A DNA stretch of 11,926 nt from Candidatus Altarchaeum sp. CG2_30_32_3053 (GTDB lineage: Archaea > Altiarchaeota > Altiarchaeia > Altiarchaeales > Altiarchaeaceae). The position numbers and the translations under genes were made by a program. Each line of letters starts with the position of its first letter. Positions within the stretch are counted from its first letter, which is position 1. The stretch covers positions 1-11,926 of the forward strand of contig MNZY01000045.1 in NCBI GenBank assembly GCA_001873845.1, given 5' to 3'. Of the stretch, positions 4,658 to 11,926 are shown in pieces. Under the pieces are notes generated by a model. The model saw nothing but the letters and a program-made list of their open reading frames with translations, was not told the DNA's origin and did not search any database.

Positions 4658-7600
4658 TTATATATTTTTGGATCGCTGCTCGCCATTACTCCACACAACC
4701 TTTGCCTCCGGAAGTCCTTTCGCACCTGCTCCTTTAATTCCTTCTGCATTTGTAATTTTATATTCTGCTATTCTTTTTTCTCCTTTCTTTAAATTACCAA
4801 GATTCATTATCAGAGTATCTCCCATTGCGGTTCTCTCAAGTCCCTGTGTTATAACTTCTACCTGTAAGCCCAGAGGAATGACATCTTCAAGCATACACGC
4901 ATCAAGTGTCTTATGTGTTTTATTAGCTATTGTAATTGAGACCTTTCCATCACCTCTTTCCTTTGTTATTTCAACCTTTCCTTTCATCATGAACAGGATC
5001 AGATAAATGAGCAACAGTATTGGCAGCAACAATAAAAACCATATCCAGTAATCATGTTTCTTTGTTTCTATTTCTACAGGCAATGCAAAGTGTTCAACTG
5101 CGTAATCTGCATATTCTTGCTGATCTACAATTAGGTATCCCGACTGGTTAATTGTCAAACTGAATCTTCCCTGTTCGTCTGTAACAACCTTTTGTGTTGT
5201 ATTATCTGGCAATTTAACATTAAATTCTCTGTTTGTAGCTAAATTTCCTTTTTTGTCCCTGACCTCAAATTCGTAAATTCCTTCCTTTTCTTTGGCTCCT
5301 TTTAATAGCGAAACAATTAAAATTTCCTTTTCAACTGCCTTTGGTTTTACAACTTCAATCACTGTTGTTGTCCTTACCTCTGCACCTGCCTTTGTTGCCC
5401 TTATATCCCAAGTTCCGGCAATTGCTTTTGGAATAATAGTTGTTCCGTCAGTTCCGGTTACTGCTGTTTGGCCTGCATATTCTACATTGGCATTTGATAC
5501 AGGAGTTTCTGCTTTATTAATTAATGTTTTATTAACTTCTGCCCATCTTGTTCCATTTGTTGTATTTATCTGCTTATATGTTATGTTATAAGTAAATGTT
5601 TCATTTATAACTTTGACTATGAATGACTTATTTTCTTCCATTGCGGTTATATTGCGGACTGATAGTGTGTAGTTTGTTTCGGTTGCTGATCTAAAGATAC
5701 CTTCTGTGGTTGTTACAGGAGGCGTTACTGTTGGAGGCAATTCAAATGCCATCACTCCACTTACTCCTCCTCCAGTACCTCTGGTACTTATGGCTGGGTG
5801 CGGTTGTGGTTGACATTCTAGACATGGTAATCCTTCACCCGGTTCTTTCTTTGTAATAGTCAGTACTTTATTCCATACCTGGAAGTTACAACACATATCA
5901 TAAACAACAACAGTAACATTTAAATAGTATGTTGTTTGATTATTAACTTCATCTGGCAACACATAAGGCGTACCTTCAACACCAACCCCTCCAAATCCAT
6001 TTTCTATTCCCTGATTATCAAATATCTTATCTAAATTAGGATCTCCCAATTGCAACCCCGTTGGAGTAGCGCTTATTATATTTCCACTAACATTCACATA
6101 CGGCCGGAAGAATACTTTTACTACTGATGGAAGGGCTTCTCTATTCTTCAAACTTACATTCATATAAACAGTATCACCACTATGCAATTCACCTTTATCT
6201 TTCAAATTGACTATTTTAACATCCTCATCTCTGATGTCTGGTGCAACAAAGTCACCTATTGAAATACTTCCGACTTTGAGTATACTCTTTAGCTCTGTGT
6301 CATTTCCTACAATTACGGTAATATTATAGACAAATTCTCTGTTTATAAATGCCTGCTCACCTATTGTTTCCATCTCATCAATCTTTTTAAGGTAATAAGA
6401 TTTGTTTAACTTTAATGTTACTATGTTATTATTTAAAGTCGCATTTTCGCTTAACACATCCTCGGGTGCAACAGTGGTTATATTACTGCTATCAATAGTT
6501 AATGTAATTTCATCATCTCCAACATTTACATTTAATTTTGAAATATTTGCATTTATTGTCAGAGTTATAACTGGATCATTAAAGATATATGCTCTTGCAT
6601 CTCTCTTATTTATGTTTGGAGAAGATACATAACTATTATTATTGAATGCGCATTTTGTGTATGCCTCTCCATATTTTACTGAACCCATATTTATCGTTTT
6701 AGTGATATTTGCCAAGTCTAAATTCACTACATTTTCCACTGTGGAACTTTCATTATATTTCCATGCATACGGCGCGTCTGTTGCATCAAATGAAACATAC
6801 ACACTATTGTTAAATTCAAATAACCATGGATTTTTAATACTTGAAAATGTTGCACCATCAAAATTTGCATCATCAAAGTCAGTTTTCTTTACTCCCTCAG
6901 CACTAACAGCTTTATGTAAGATTGTTGAGATCGTTCCATTTGCAGTACAATTCGCTTGCACACATTTGTCGATGTGAATCCTGTTATCTGTCAAAGGTGC
7001 TTTCACAAAATATGTTGTTATAGATTCTGTTACTTTATCCTTTACAGGATAGTGCAGCTCTATAATATCCAATAAAGGAGTATCTACCTGATATGACAAA
7101 TACAAATTACCATTTTTAAAGAGTATATTTGGATGATGCGCTTCGCAAGTCATATTCATTTTTTGTCCTTTTGTCTCAACCTCCCACCATCTTAATGCAC
7201 CATAAACAGTTATATTTCCTGCAATAACCTCTTCTTTCTTAACCTTAAATACATATTTTTTATCCAATATATTTGCTAATACATAATAAGTATGATTAAT
7301 TTCGTTTTTAAGTGTCAAAGTAACATTTGTGAATTTAATTTCATTTTCTGTTATGTTCGGATTTTCATTTGCTATCCATGTAATGCCAAAATTGTTTATT
7401 AAATAATCCTTGAGTTCTTGGATGTTTCCACTGATTGAATAATTCCAGTTAAATGCTATTTTCTCTGCAAAATGTGTATGTTGGGTACAAATACCTCCCT
7501 CTCCACAAATATATATATCAGAATTATTTGCATAAGCAATATATGTTTTTCCATTATATCTGGCAATTGCCGGTTCCTTTGCATCTCCTGCTGGAATGTA

Positions 7601-10600
7601 AATAATTTTTTCTTCGTTAGTACAGGATAATGAAGCTCCTGAAGGTGTGCATTCCCTCTGATATAAACTTGCCTGTAAGTCCCCTTCTCCTCTGCCCATA
7701 TAGACCAGATAAATTTTGTTATTGGTATTATCATAAGCCATTGCAGGATAATAATATCTCATTCCTTGTTGTGAAATTTCAAATGATATGTTTTGATAAG
7801 TTGCACTTGCACTTGAAAGATAAATAAACCTTATCTTTGGATTGTGGTTATTATTACTATAATCTTCATACGCAATATAATAACTGCTTCCAACCTTAAC
7901 CATTGATGTTGCTGCCTGCCAATTAACAATATCTGTTAAGTTTGTAAAGTTAACTGTTGAAAGATTTTCCATCTCGTCTGCATAATTCCATACAATCGTT
8001 GAATACAATTCGTATCTATTTCCATAGTCGGTCTTCCCTCCTTTACTTATGCTTCCTATACACCCATTATCATCACCACAATAAGCAATATTGTTATTTA
8101 CTAATGAAGCAGTAATTGGACAATTTGGATCTGTTGGAGAAATACACTCATAAAATACATTAAAGATCTTTGTTCCTTTGGTGTTGCATTGATCGTTTAA
8201 AGATATATTTAATGTGTAATTTAATTCATTTAAATTGCTTATATCATAACTACCCATATATGTTGAAGTATTTCCTATTCTTGTCAAATTAAATGTTCCT
8301 ACAATTGTTCCATTTTGAGATACAACTGATGCTGTGGCATTATAGGTCAGCTTTCCAGTTATTGTTACATTTACATTTATCACTCCTCGCTGCACCCCAT
8401 ACGCTCCTTCTTCTTCCAATATCGTTATGTCATCAATAGAACCACAAATATCTAATCTTAGTCCCACTGGTTGGAAAAAGTGAACACTGCCATTGAAGTT
8501 TATATTTCCTGATACATTAAGAGTTCCTAAAAGCGTAACATTAAATGAGTAATTTCCTGCAGGAACAAAAAATTCAACCATTCCCTCTTCATTTGTAAAT
8601 TTGGTTTCATTCCATGTTTCATTGTATAAAGTAACTGATGCGTTTTGTATCGGAGATCCGTTATTTTCATAGCTTACATTTATAATTATCCTTGGTGGCT
8701 TTACAAGTCCAATATCTACTATAATATCGCCAGTATTATTAAAGAAAGGTGTAATCAATCCATTTGGCATATAATGCGTTGCGCTTGCGTTTGCATAATA
8801 AGTTCCATTTGGAATTTGCCCCACATACTCTTGCATAAATTTATAACATCCTGTATCATCTGTTGTTCCATTAGCATTATAACTTAATGTTTCATTATAG
8901 AGTACCACTGTTTCATTATAGAGTACCACTGTTGCATTACTTATTCTCTTTCCAGTGGTTTCATTTCCTGTCTCATTATCATACACACAAATAGTTATTC
9001 TTGGAAGTGGAGTAAGTTTTATTGTCAAATTTGTGTCTCCTAAATATTCTACTGTTCCATTACTTGGAATATATCCCTTTGCAGTTGCATTGATACTGTA
9101 ATTTCCATAAGAAATGTTCAGAAAGAGATAACATCCTTTTGAGTCGGTTTCTCCACTTGCTAAAAATGTTGAATTAAATAAAGTTACATTTGCTTTTGCT
9201 ATAGGTGTTGTCGTATTTACTTCAACTACGCAAACTTTTATTCCTTTCATCACGGCAAGTTTTATCTCACTGAGCAAAATGCCTTCATCATATTCAATTT
9301 GCCCTTCATTTTCTTCGTATCCGTGTTTTGATGCCTTTACCGTATAATTTCCCGCTGAAATGTTATAAAATTTCACACATCCGGTTACATTTGTTGAATC
9401 GTATGCAACTCTACTATTGCCTTTATAAATTTCAACCAATGCATCACTTAATGTTTCATTTGTTTCACTATCTTTTACACAAATTTGAATGTATGGAGTT
9501 ATTGATAGGGTTAAGGAGAAATTATATATAAAATTTTCTGTTCTGTTAAATGTTCCAAATTCGGGGTCTGTTGCAAAATTTTCTTCCATTGAATTATATC
9601 CTGATTTACTAACCTTTATACAATAATTTCCTGGTTCGGGAGTGAATTCGTAATAACCATTAACAAATGTATTGGTGGTGTTTATGAGTTCTGTGCAGTC
9701 CTTGTATAATTCAACAATAGCATTTTCTATTGGAGTTCCATTTTCGTCTTTAACATAACCTGAAATTTTTGCTGCCGCAGCTGACTCTGCTAATGAAATA
9801 TTTACTTCAATTTCAGATGTTCCGTCAAAAAATGGCATTTCCGGGGGCAATAATTCGTTTGAGACATATCCGCTCTTTGAAGCATATATGCAATATTGAT
9901 CTGGTGACGGTTGATCAAATACAAAATAACCTGAATTATCTGTCAATTGATAAACATCTGTTGCGTCTTCTCCATTACATCCTTTATCTAAGACCACCTT
10001 TGCTCCTAATATTGGAGTAATGTTATCTTCCTCTGTCACATAACCGTAAATTGATGGTTTTGTTGTTAACGAAATATTCACTTCATAAGGTGCATTTGAG
10101 AATGAAATATTGTAGGGCGTTTCCGGAGAAATATATCCTGTTTTTTCCGCATTTATGCAATATTTCACTCCTGATGGTGGTGCTTCCGGGCTTTCAAATA
10201 TATAATATCCATAAGCGTTTGTAGTCGTTGTGTTCTCAATTGTTCCGTCACAATCCTTATCTAATATTACAACTGCTCCTTTAATTGTCTTATTACTCTG
10301 ATCTAACACATAACCATCTATTGACGGCGCTTTGTCAAGCGACATATTAATTTCAAGCGGATTAAACGCATTGAAAGGTGTGCAATTTGATTCTCCAACA
10401 AGGTATCCTTGCTTTATAAATTTAAGTTTATAATCGCCGGCAACAGGAGCAACAAATACATAATATCCGTTTGCGTCTGTTGTTGTTATGTTATCTGCAA
10501 CATCATTACAATCTTTATCTAACTGAACAGTAACTCCTTCCAAATACTTAATATGGACAGTTGTGTTTGTATCAACATAACCATCTATATTTGGTTTCTC

Positions 10601-11926
10601 TACAAGAGAGACATTTATTTCATAAGAGGTGAGTTCGTTTAATACTATTAGATTTCCGTCAGCGTTATCAACCTCTTCTGTATTGTATTCAAGTTTGCTA
10701 AATACGAGTTTATATTGTCCTGTTTCAGGAAGTTCAACTAATTTATATGTTCCATTAATATCCGTTGTTGTATTCATGATGCATGTTCCCATTAAATCAC
10801 ACAATTGCACTAAAACGCCTTTAATCGTTTGATTAGTTGCTTCATCAGTAACCATTCCGGTAATCTTTGGCTTCTCAAGAAGTTGGAATGGCTTAAAGTA
10901 TCCTTCTGTTTCTGAATAGGTAAATGTGTCGCTTTGATCGCTCGCATACCCTGGTTTTGAAACATTGATGTAATAGTTGCTATCCGAAATGTCATTAAAT
11001 ACTGCACATCCGGTTGCGTTTGTGTATAATGTTTTTTCAATTTTATTGTCTGCTACCTTAATCAAATCAACTTTAACACCTTGAAGTGAATTATTGTCAG
11101 TATCATTTACACAGACATCCACTGTTTCCTTCAATGAAATTTTAAGCACAATATCTCCGCATGTTTCCTCGCTGTAGAATTGCAAACCATCATAAATACT
11201 ACTTGCTGTTGTATATCCTGACTTTGTGGCGTTTGCATAATAATTTCCTGTCGGAATTCCTAAAATTTGTACTGTTCCGTTTGCATTTGTGTATCTTAGT
11301 GTTATTAAGGTGCCATTTTCAGCAAATAATTTAACTTGTGCGGTTTCTATTGGATTACTTACATTATTAGTTACATTTATGTGCATTATGCACGCTTCAC
11401 ATAATGAGAATTCTCTATTGCAGTTTGATGATTCTGAAGTATAGATACATACTGCTGATTTGTTTTCGTTAGATATATATCTTAATTTTGTTACCTTGAA
11501 ATAATATGTACCTGCTGGCACATCTTCAAATATTGCTTTTCCTGAAGCATTAGAATATTTTGTTTTCACGATATTTTCTGTAAAGAAATCTATTAAATCT
11601 ATCCTTGCGCCTTCTAAATTAACACTTTCTGCGTTATCGTGTGCGCATCCAGTAACATTCACTTCAATAACAACCGCTTTGCATAATGGGAATTCTCTAT
11701 CGCAGTTTGATGATTCTGGTGTATATGTACAGATATCAGATGTATTCTCATTACTTATATATCCTGACTTTGATATCTTATAATAGTATGTTCCAGATGC
11801 TATATCTTTAAATATAACTTTTCCAGATGAATTACTGTGTGATGATTTTACAACAATTCCTGTATTTGCGTCAACCAACTCAACTTTGGCGCCTTCTAAA
11901 TTAACACTTTCTGCGTTATCGTGTGC
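4658..11926 (-). CDS. Giant modular, membrane-anchored surface protein (5' end beyond window)
   Basis: The frame is open from the window's last base, giving at least 2,422 codons; the TTG at 11878 is inside a repeat module and is not the start. From the N-terminal side (window numbering) there are 13 beta-sandwich modules resembling carboxypeptidase-regulatory/Cna-B-like domains (~1-1149; cores like GYV-x-G-A-x-V-x-L, G-Y-Y-x-F, S-K-x-G-Y), then an Ig-like region, a five-blade propeller-like region (~1335-1743), further beta domains with a Pro/Gly/Thr linker near GEGLPCLECQPQP, another carboxypeptidase-regulatory-like module with NREFNVKLPDNTTQ, a 22-residue hydrophobic helix (2293-2314) and a ~108-residue C-terminal domain. 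Dozens of N-x-S/T sequons imply a secreted, N-glycosylated protein. It is probably a cell-surface adhesin or envelope component; the ligand cannot be told. No catalytic motif was recognised. The signal peptide should lie beyond the window. Confidence 0.9.
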   Translation of the reverse strand, partial: AHDNAESVNLEGAKVELVDANTGIVVKSSHSNSSGKVIFKDIASGTYYYKISKSGYISNENTSDICTYTPESSNCDREFPLCKAVVIEVNVTGCAHDNAESVNLEGARIDLIDFFTENIVKTKYSNASGKAIFEDVPAGTYYFKVTKLRYISNENKSAVCIYTSESSNCNREFSLCEACIMHINVTNNVSNPIETAQVKLFAENGTLITLRYTNANGTVQILGIPTGNYYANATKSGYTTASSIYDGLQFYSEETCGDIVLKISLKETVDVCVNDTDNNSLQGVKVDLIKVADNKIEKTLYTNATGCAVFNDISDSNYYINVSKPGYASDQSDTFTYSETEGYFKPFQLLEKPKITGMVTDEATNQTIKGVLVQLCDLMGTCIMNTTTDINGTYKLVELPETGQYKLVFSKLEYNTEEVDNADGNLIVLNELTSYEINVSLVEKPNIDGYVDTNTTVHIKYLEGVTVQLDKDCNDVADNITTTDANGYYVFVAPVAGDYKLKFIKQGYLVGESNCTPFNAFNPLEINMSLDKAPSIDGYVLDQSNKTIKGAVVILDKDCDGTIENTTTTNAYGYYIFESPEAPPSGVKYCINAEKTGYISPETPYNISFSNAPYEVNISLTTKPSIYGYVTEEDNITPILGAKVVLDKGCNGEDATDVYQLTDNSGYFVFDQPSPDQYCIYASKSGYVSNELLPPEMPFFDGTSEIEVNISLAESAAAAKISGYVKDENGTPIENAIVELYKDCTELINTTNTFVNGYYEFTPEPGNYCIKVSKSGYNSMEENFATDPEFGTFNRTENFIYNFSLTLSITPYIQICVKDSETNETLSDALVEIYKGNSRVAYDSTNVTGCVKFYNISAGNYTVKASKHGYEENEGQIEYDEGILLSEIKLAVMKGIKVCVVEVNTTTPIAKANVTLFNSTFLASGETDSKGCYLFLNISYGNYSINATAKGYIPSNGTVEYLGDTNLTIKLTPLPRITICVYDNETGNETTGKRISNATVVLYNETVVLYNETLSYNANGTTDDTGCYKFMQEYVGQIPNGTYYANASATHYMPNGLITPFFNNTGDIIVDIGLVKPPRIIINVSYENNGSPIQNASVTLYNETWNETKFTNEEGMVEFFVPAGNYSFNVTLLGTLNVSGNINFNGSVHFFQPVGLRLDICGSIDDITILEEEGAYGVQRGVINVNVTITGKLTYNATASVVSQNGTIVGTFNLTRIGNTSTYMGSYDISNLNELNYTLNISLNDQCNTKGTKIFNVFYECISPTDPNCPITASLVNNNIAYCGDDNGCIGSISKGGKTDYGNRYELYSTIVWNYADEMENLSTVNFTNLTDIVNWQAATSMVKVGSSYYIAYEDYSNNNHNPKIRFIYLSSASATYQNISFEISQQGMRYYYPAMAYDNTNNKIYLVYMGRGEGDLQASLYQRECTPSGASLSCTNEEKIIYIPAGDAKEPAIARYNGKTYIAYANNSDIYICGEGGICTQHTHFAEKIAFNWNYSISGNIQELKDYLINNFGITWIANENPNITENEIKFTNVTLTLKNEINHTYYVLANILDKKYVFKVKKEEVIAGNITVYGALRWWEVETKGQKMNMTCEAHHPNILFKNGNLYLSYQVDTPLLDIIELHYPVKDKVTESITTYFVKAPLTDNRIHIDKCVQANCTANGTISTILHKAVSAEGVKKTDFDDANFDGATFSSIKNPWLFEFNNSVYVSFDATDAPYAWKYNESSTVENVVNLDLANITKTINMGSVKYGEAYTKCAFNNNSYVSSPNINKRDARAYIFNDPVITLTINANISKLNVNVGDDEITLTIDSSNITTVAPEDVLSENATLNNNIVTLKLNKSYYLKKIDEMETIGEQAFINREFVYNITVIVGNDTELKSILKVGSISIGDFVAPDIRDEDVKIVNLKDKGELHSGDTVYMNVSLKNREALPSVVKVFFRPYVNVSGNIISATPTGLQLGDPNLDKIFDNQGIENGFGGVGVEGTPYVLPDEVNNQTTYYLNVTVVVYDMCCNFQVWNKVLTITKKEPGEGLPCLECQPQPHPAISTRGTGGGVSGVMAFELPPTVTPPVTTTEGIFRSATETNYTLSVRNITAMEENKSFIVKVINETFTYNITYKQINTTNGTRWAEVNKTLINKAETPVSNANVEYAGQTAVTGTDGTTIIPKAIAGTWDIRATKAGAEVRTTTVIEVVKPKAVEKEILIVSLLKGAKEKEGIYEFEVRDKKGNLATNREFNVKLPDNTTQKVVTDEQGRFSLTINQSGYLIVDQQEYADYAVEHFALPVEIETKKHDYWIWFLLLLPILLLIYLILFMMKGKVEITKERGDGKVSITIANKTHKTLDACMLEDVIPLGLQVEVITQGLERTAMGDTLIMNLGNLKKGEKRIAEYKITNAEGIKGAGAKGLPEAKVVWSNGEQRSKNI
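4985..5050 (-). other. C-terminal transmembrane helix of the surface protein
   Basis: Codons 2293-2314 encode YWIWFLLLLPILLLIYLILFMM, flanked by ETKKHD before and KGKVEITKER after. This is the only strong hydrophobic helix in the visible protein. The ~108 residues after it contain NKTHKTLDACMLEDVIPLGL and NLGNLKKGEKRIAEYKI, the pattern of a DUF11-like beta domain. With the glycosylated part outside, that last domain would be cytoplasmic. Confidence 0.88.
6700..7930 (-). other. Propeller-like region of the surface protein
   Basis: Five repeats of the form P-x-hydrophobic-x-x-x-x-G/N-x-x-Y-hydrophobic-x-Y/F follow each other: WQAATSMVKVGSSYYIAYED, YYPAMAYDNTNNKIYLVYMG, EPAIARYNGKTYIAYANNSD, HHPNILFKNGNLYLSYQVD and KNPWLFEFNNSVYVSFDATD. 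This is typical of sialidase/BNR-type or glycosidase-43-like beta-propeller blades. No catalytic Asp/Glu/Arg set was recognised, so a binding rather than enzymatic role is more likely. Blade three and four are separated by a ~78-residue inserted segment (7200-7431). Confidence 0.55.
7200..7431 (-). other. Small alpha/beta segment inserted in the propeller, similar to the TBP N-terminal domain
   Basis: The segment runs from SGNIQELKDYLINNFGITW to GNITVYG and contains TLTLKNE, ANILDKKYVFKVKKEE. Its pattern L-x-x-Y-L-x-x-x-F-x-I-x-W, then Ile-rich strand, a hairpin, and a K/Y-rich final strand mirrors residues ~41-115 of the TBP-like protein. I also recall small domains of this type (x-EFLxxNFGIDWxxxAKIEK) in methanogen hypothetical proteins; that memory is not verified here. 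Confidence 0.4.
8890..8931 (-). repeat. Perfect 21-bp tandem duplication in module 12
   Basis: tttcattatagagtaccactg occurs at 8890-8910 and again at 8911-8931 without a mismatch, giving VVLYNETVVLYNET in the protein. It adds seven residues and one extra N-E-T glycosylation sequon to the 'A-x-V-x-L' strand region of a module. It looks like a recent slip event. Confidence 0.95.
11363..11926 (-). repeat. 282-bp tandem duplication of the two outermost visible modules
   Basis: Bases 11607-11644 and 11889-11926 are identical over 38 nt, and 11401 onward matches 11683 onward closely, all at an offset of 282 nt (94 codons). The two modules share AHDNAESVNLEGA, an EYT/IYT-type ESSNC-REF-LC block and GTYYxK. 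The repeat reaches the window's last base, so more copies may follow outside. Confidence 0.93.

Larger units (their letters stand above)
8480..11926 (-). repeat. Array of 13 beta-sandwich modules in the surface protein
   Basis: Approximate module starts (minus strand, high coordinate) are 11926, 11644, 11362, 11122, 10864, 10588, 10321, 10051, 9766, 9490, 9241, 8998 and 8689. Each is ~80-100 residues and follows the plan: strand with G-Y-V or I-C-V, a turn, G-A-x-V-x-L, a turn ending G-Y-Y-x-F or G-C-x-x-F, G-x-Y-x-x-x-x-x-K-x-G-Y, then a closing strand such as EVNISL. This is the pattern of carboxypeptidase-regulatory-like/Cna-B-like domains, which usually form stalks. Modules 4 and 10-12 use paired Cys in strand 1 and after the GC turn; modules 7-9 use Cys after LDK and before the penultimate strand. 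Confidence 0.8.

Noticed and set aside
4650..5591. Plus-strand ORFs of ~100-118 codons antisense to the surface-protein 3' end
   Set aside because: The opposite frame is a clear, continuous protein with domains and a membrane helix; the plus-strand peptides look like hydrophobic antisense shadows without start signals.
7456..7734. 92-codon minus-strand ORF in another frame of the surface-protein gene
   Set aside because: It overlaps the propeller-like region out of frame and has no recognisable motif.
8890..8931. CRISPR-like or regulatory repeat
   Set aside because: It is only a two-copy 21-bp in-frame tandem duplication in coding DNA, with no spacers.
11876..11878. TTG as the start of the giant protein
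   Set aside because: The frame continues open to the window edge and the preceding 16 codons repeat the module beginning AHDNAESVNLEGA, so the gene starts outside the window.

Overview
The window looks like chromosomal DNA from an uncultivated, AT-rich archaeon. The archaeal signs are a protein with both halves of a TATA-binding protein (TBP), ribosomal protein S8e, a ThiI without a rhodanese domain, oligo-T termination tracts, TATA-like elements close to start codons, and a very long asparagine/threonine-rich surface protein full of N-X-S/T sequons. A DPANN or Altiarchaeota-like lineage is possible, but the sequence alone does not settle this.

All genes lie on the minus strand, so transcription runs from high to low coordinates. 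From 11926 down to 4658 is the 3' part (at least 2,422 codons) of a giant secreted, membrane-anchored protein whose start lies beyond the window. It has 13 carboxypeptidase-regulatory/Cna-B-like beta-sandwich modules, a beta-propeller-like region, further beta domains, one transmembrane helix and a C-terminal domain. After a T-rich terminator come a short-N-terminus S8e (4506-4147), a 476-residue TBP with an extra N-terminal domain and about 95 inserted residues inside the first TBP repeat (4084-2654), a hairpin plus T-tract terminator, trpD (2440-1427), thiI (1295-123) and the first 37 codons of a radical SAM gene (113-1), which runs off the window start.

trpD, thiI and the radical SAM gene look like one transcription unit. 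The trpD/thiI junction is rearranged. The first ~25 codons of thiI occur twice, and the upstream copy holds a 60-nt in-frame palindromic insert flanked by ATTTCTG. As a result a 50-codon ORF links trpD to thiI with two identical ATGAAATTTAA stop/start overlaps.

The main candidates for something new are the insertion-bearing TBP, a small alpha/beta segment that seems to be shared between that TBP and the giant surface protein, the in-frame palindromic insert at the thiI start, and the two disulfide layouts in the module array. No tRNA, rRNA, CRISPR array, transposase or integrase was seen. There is no gene-free stretch over 300 bases; the largest gap is 2441-2653.
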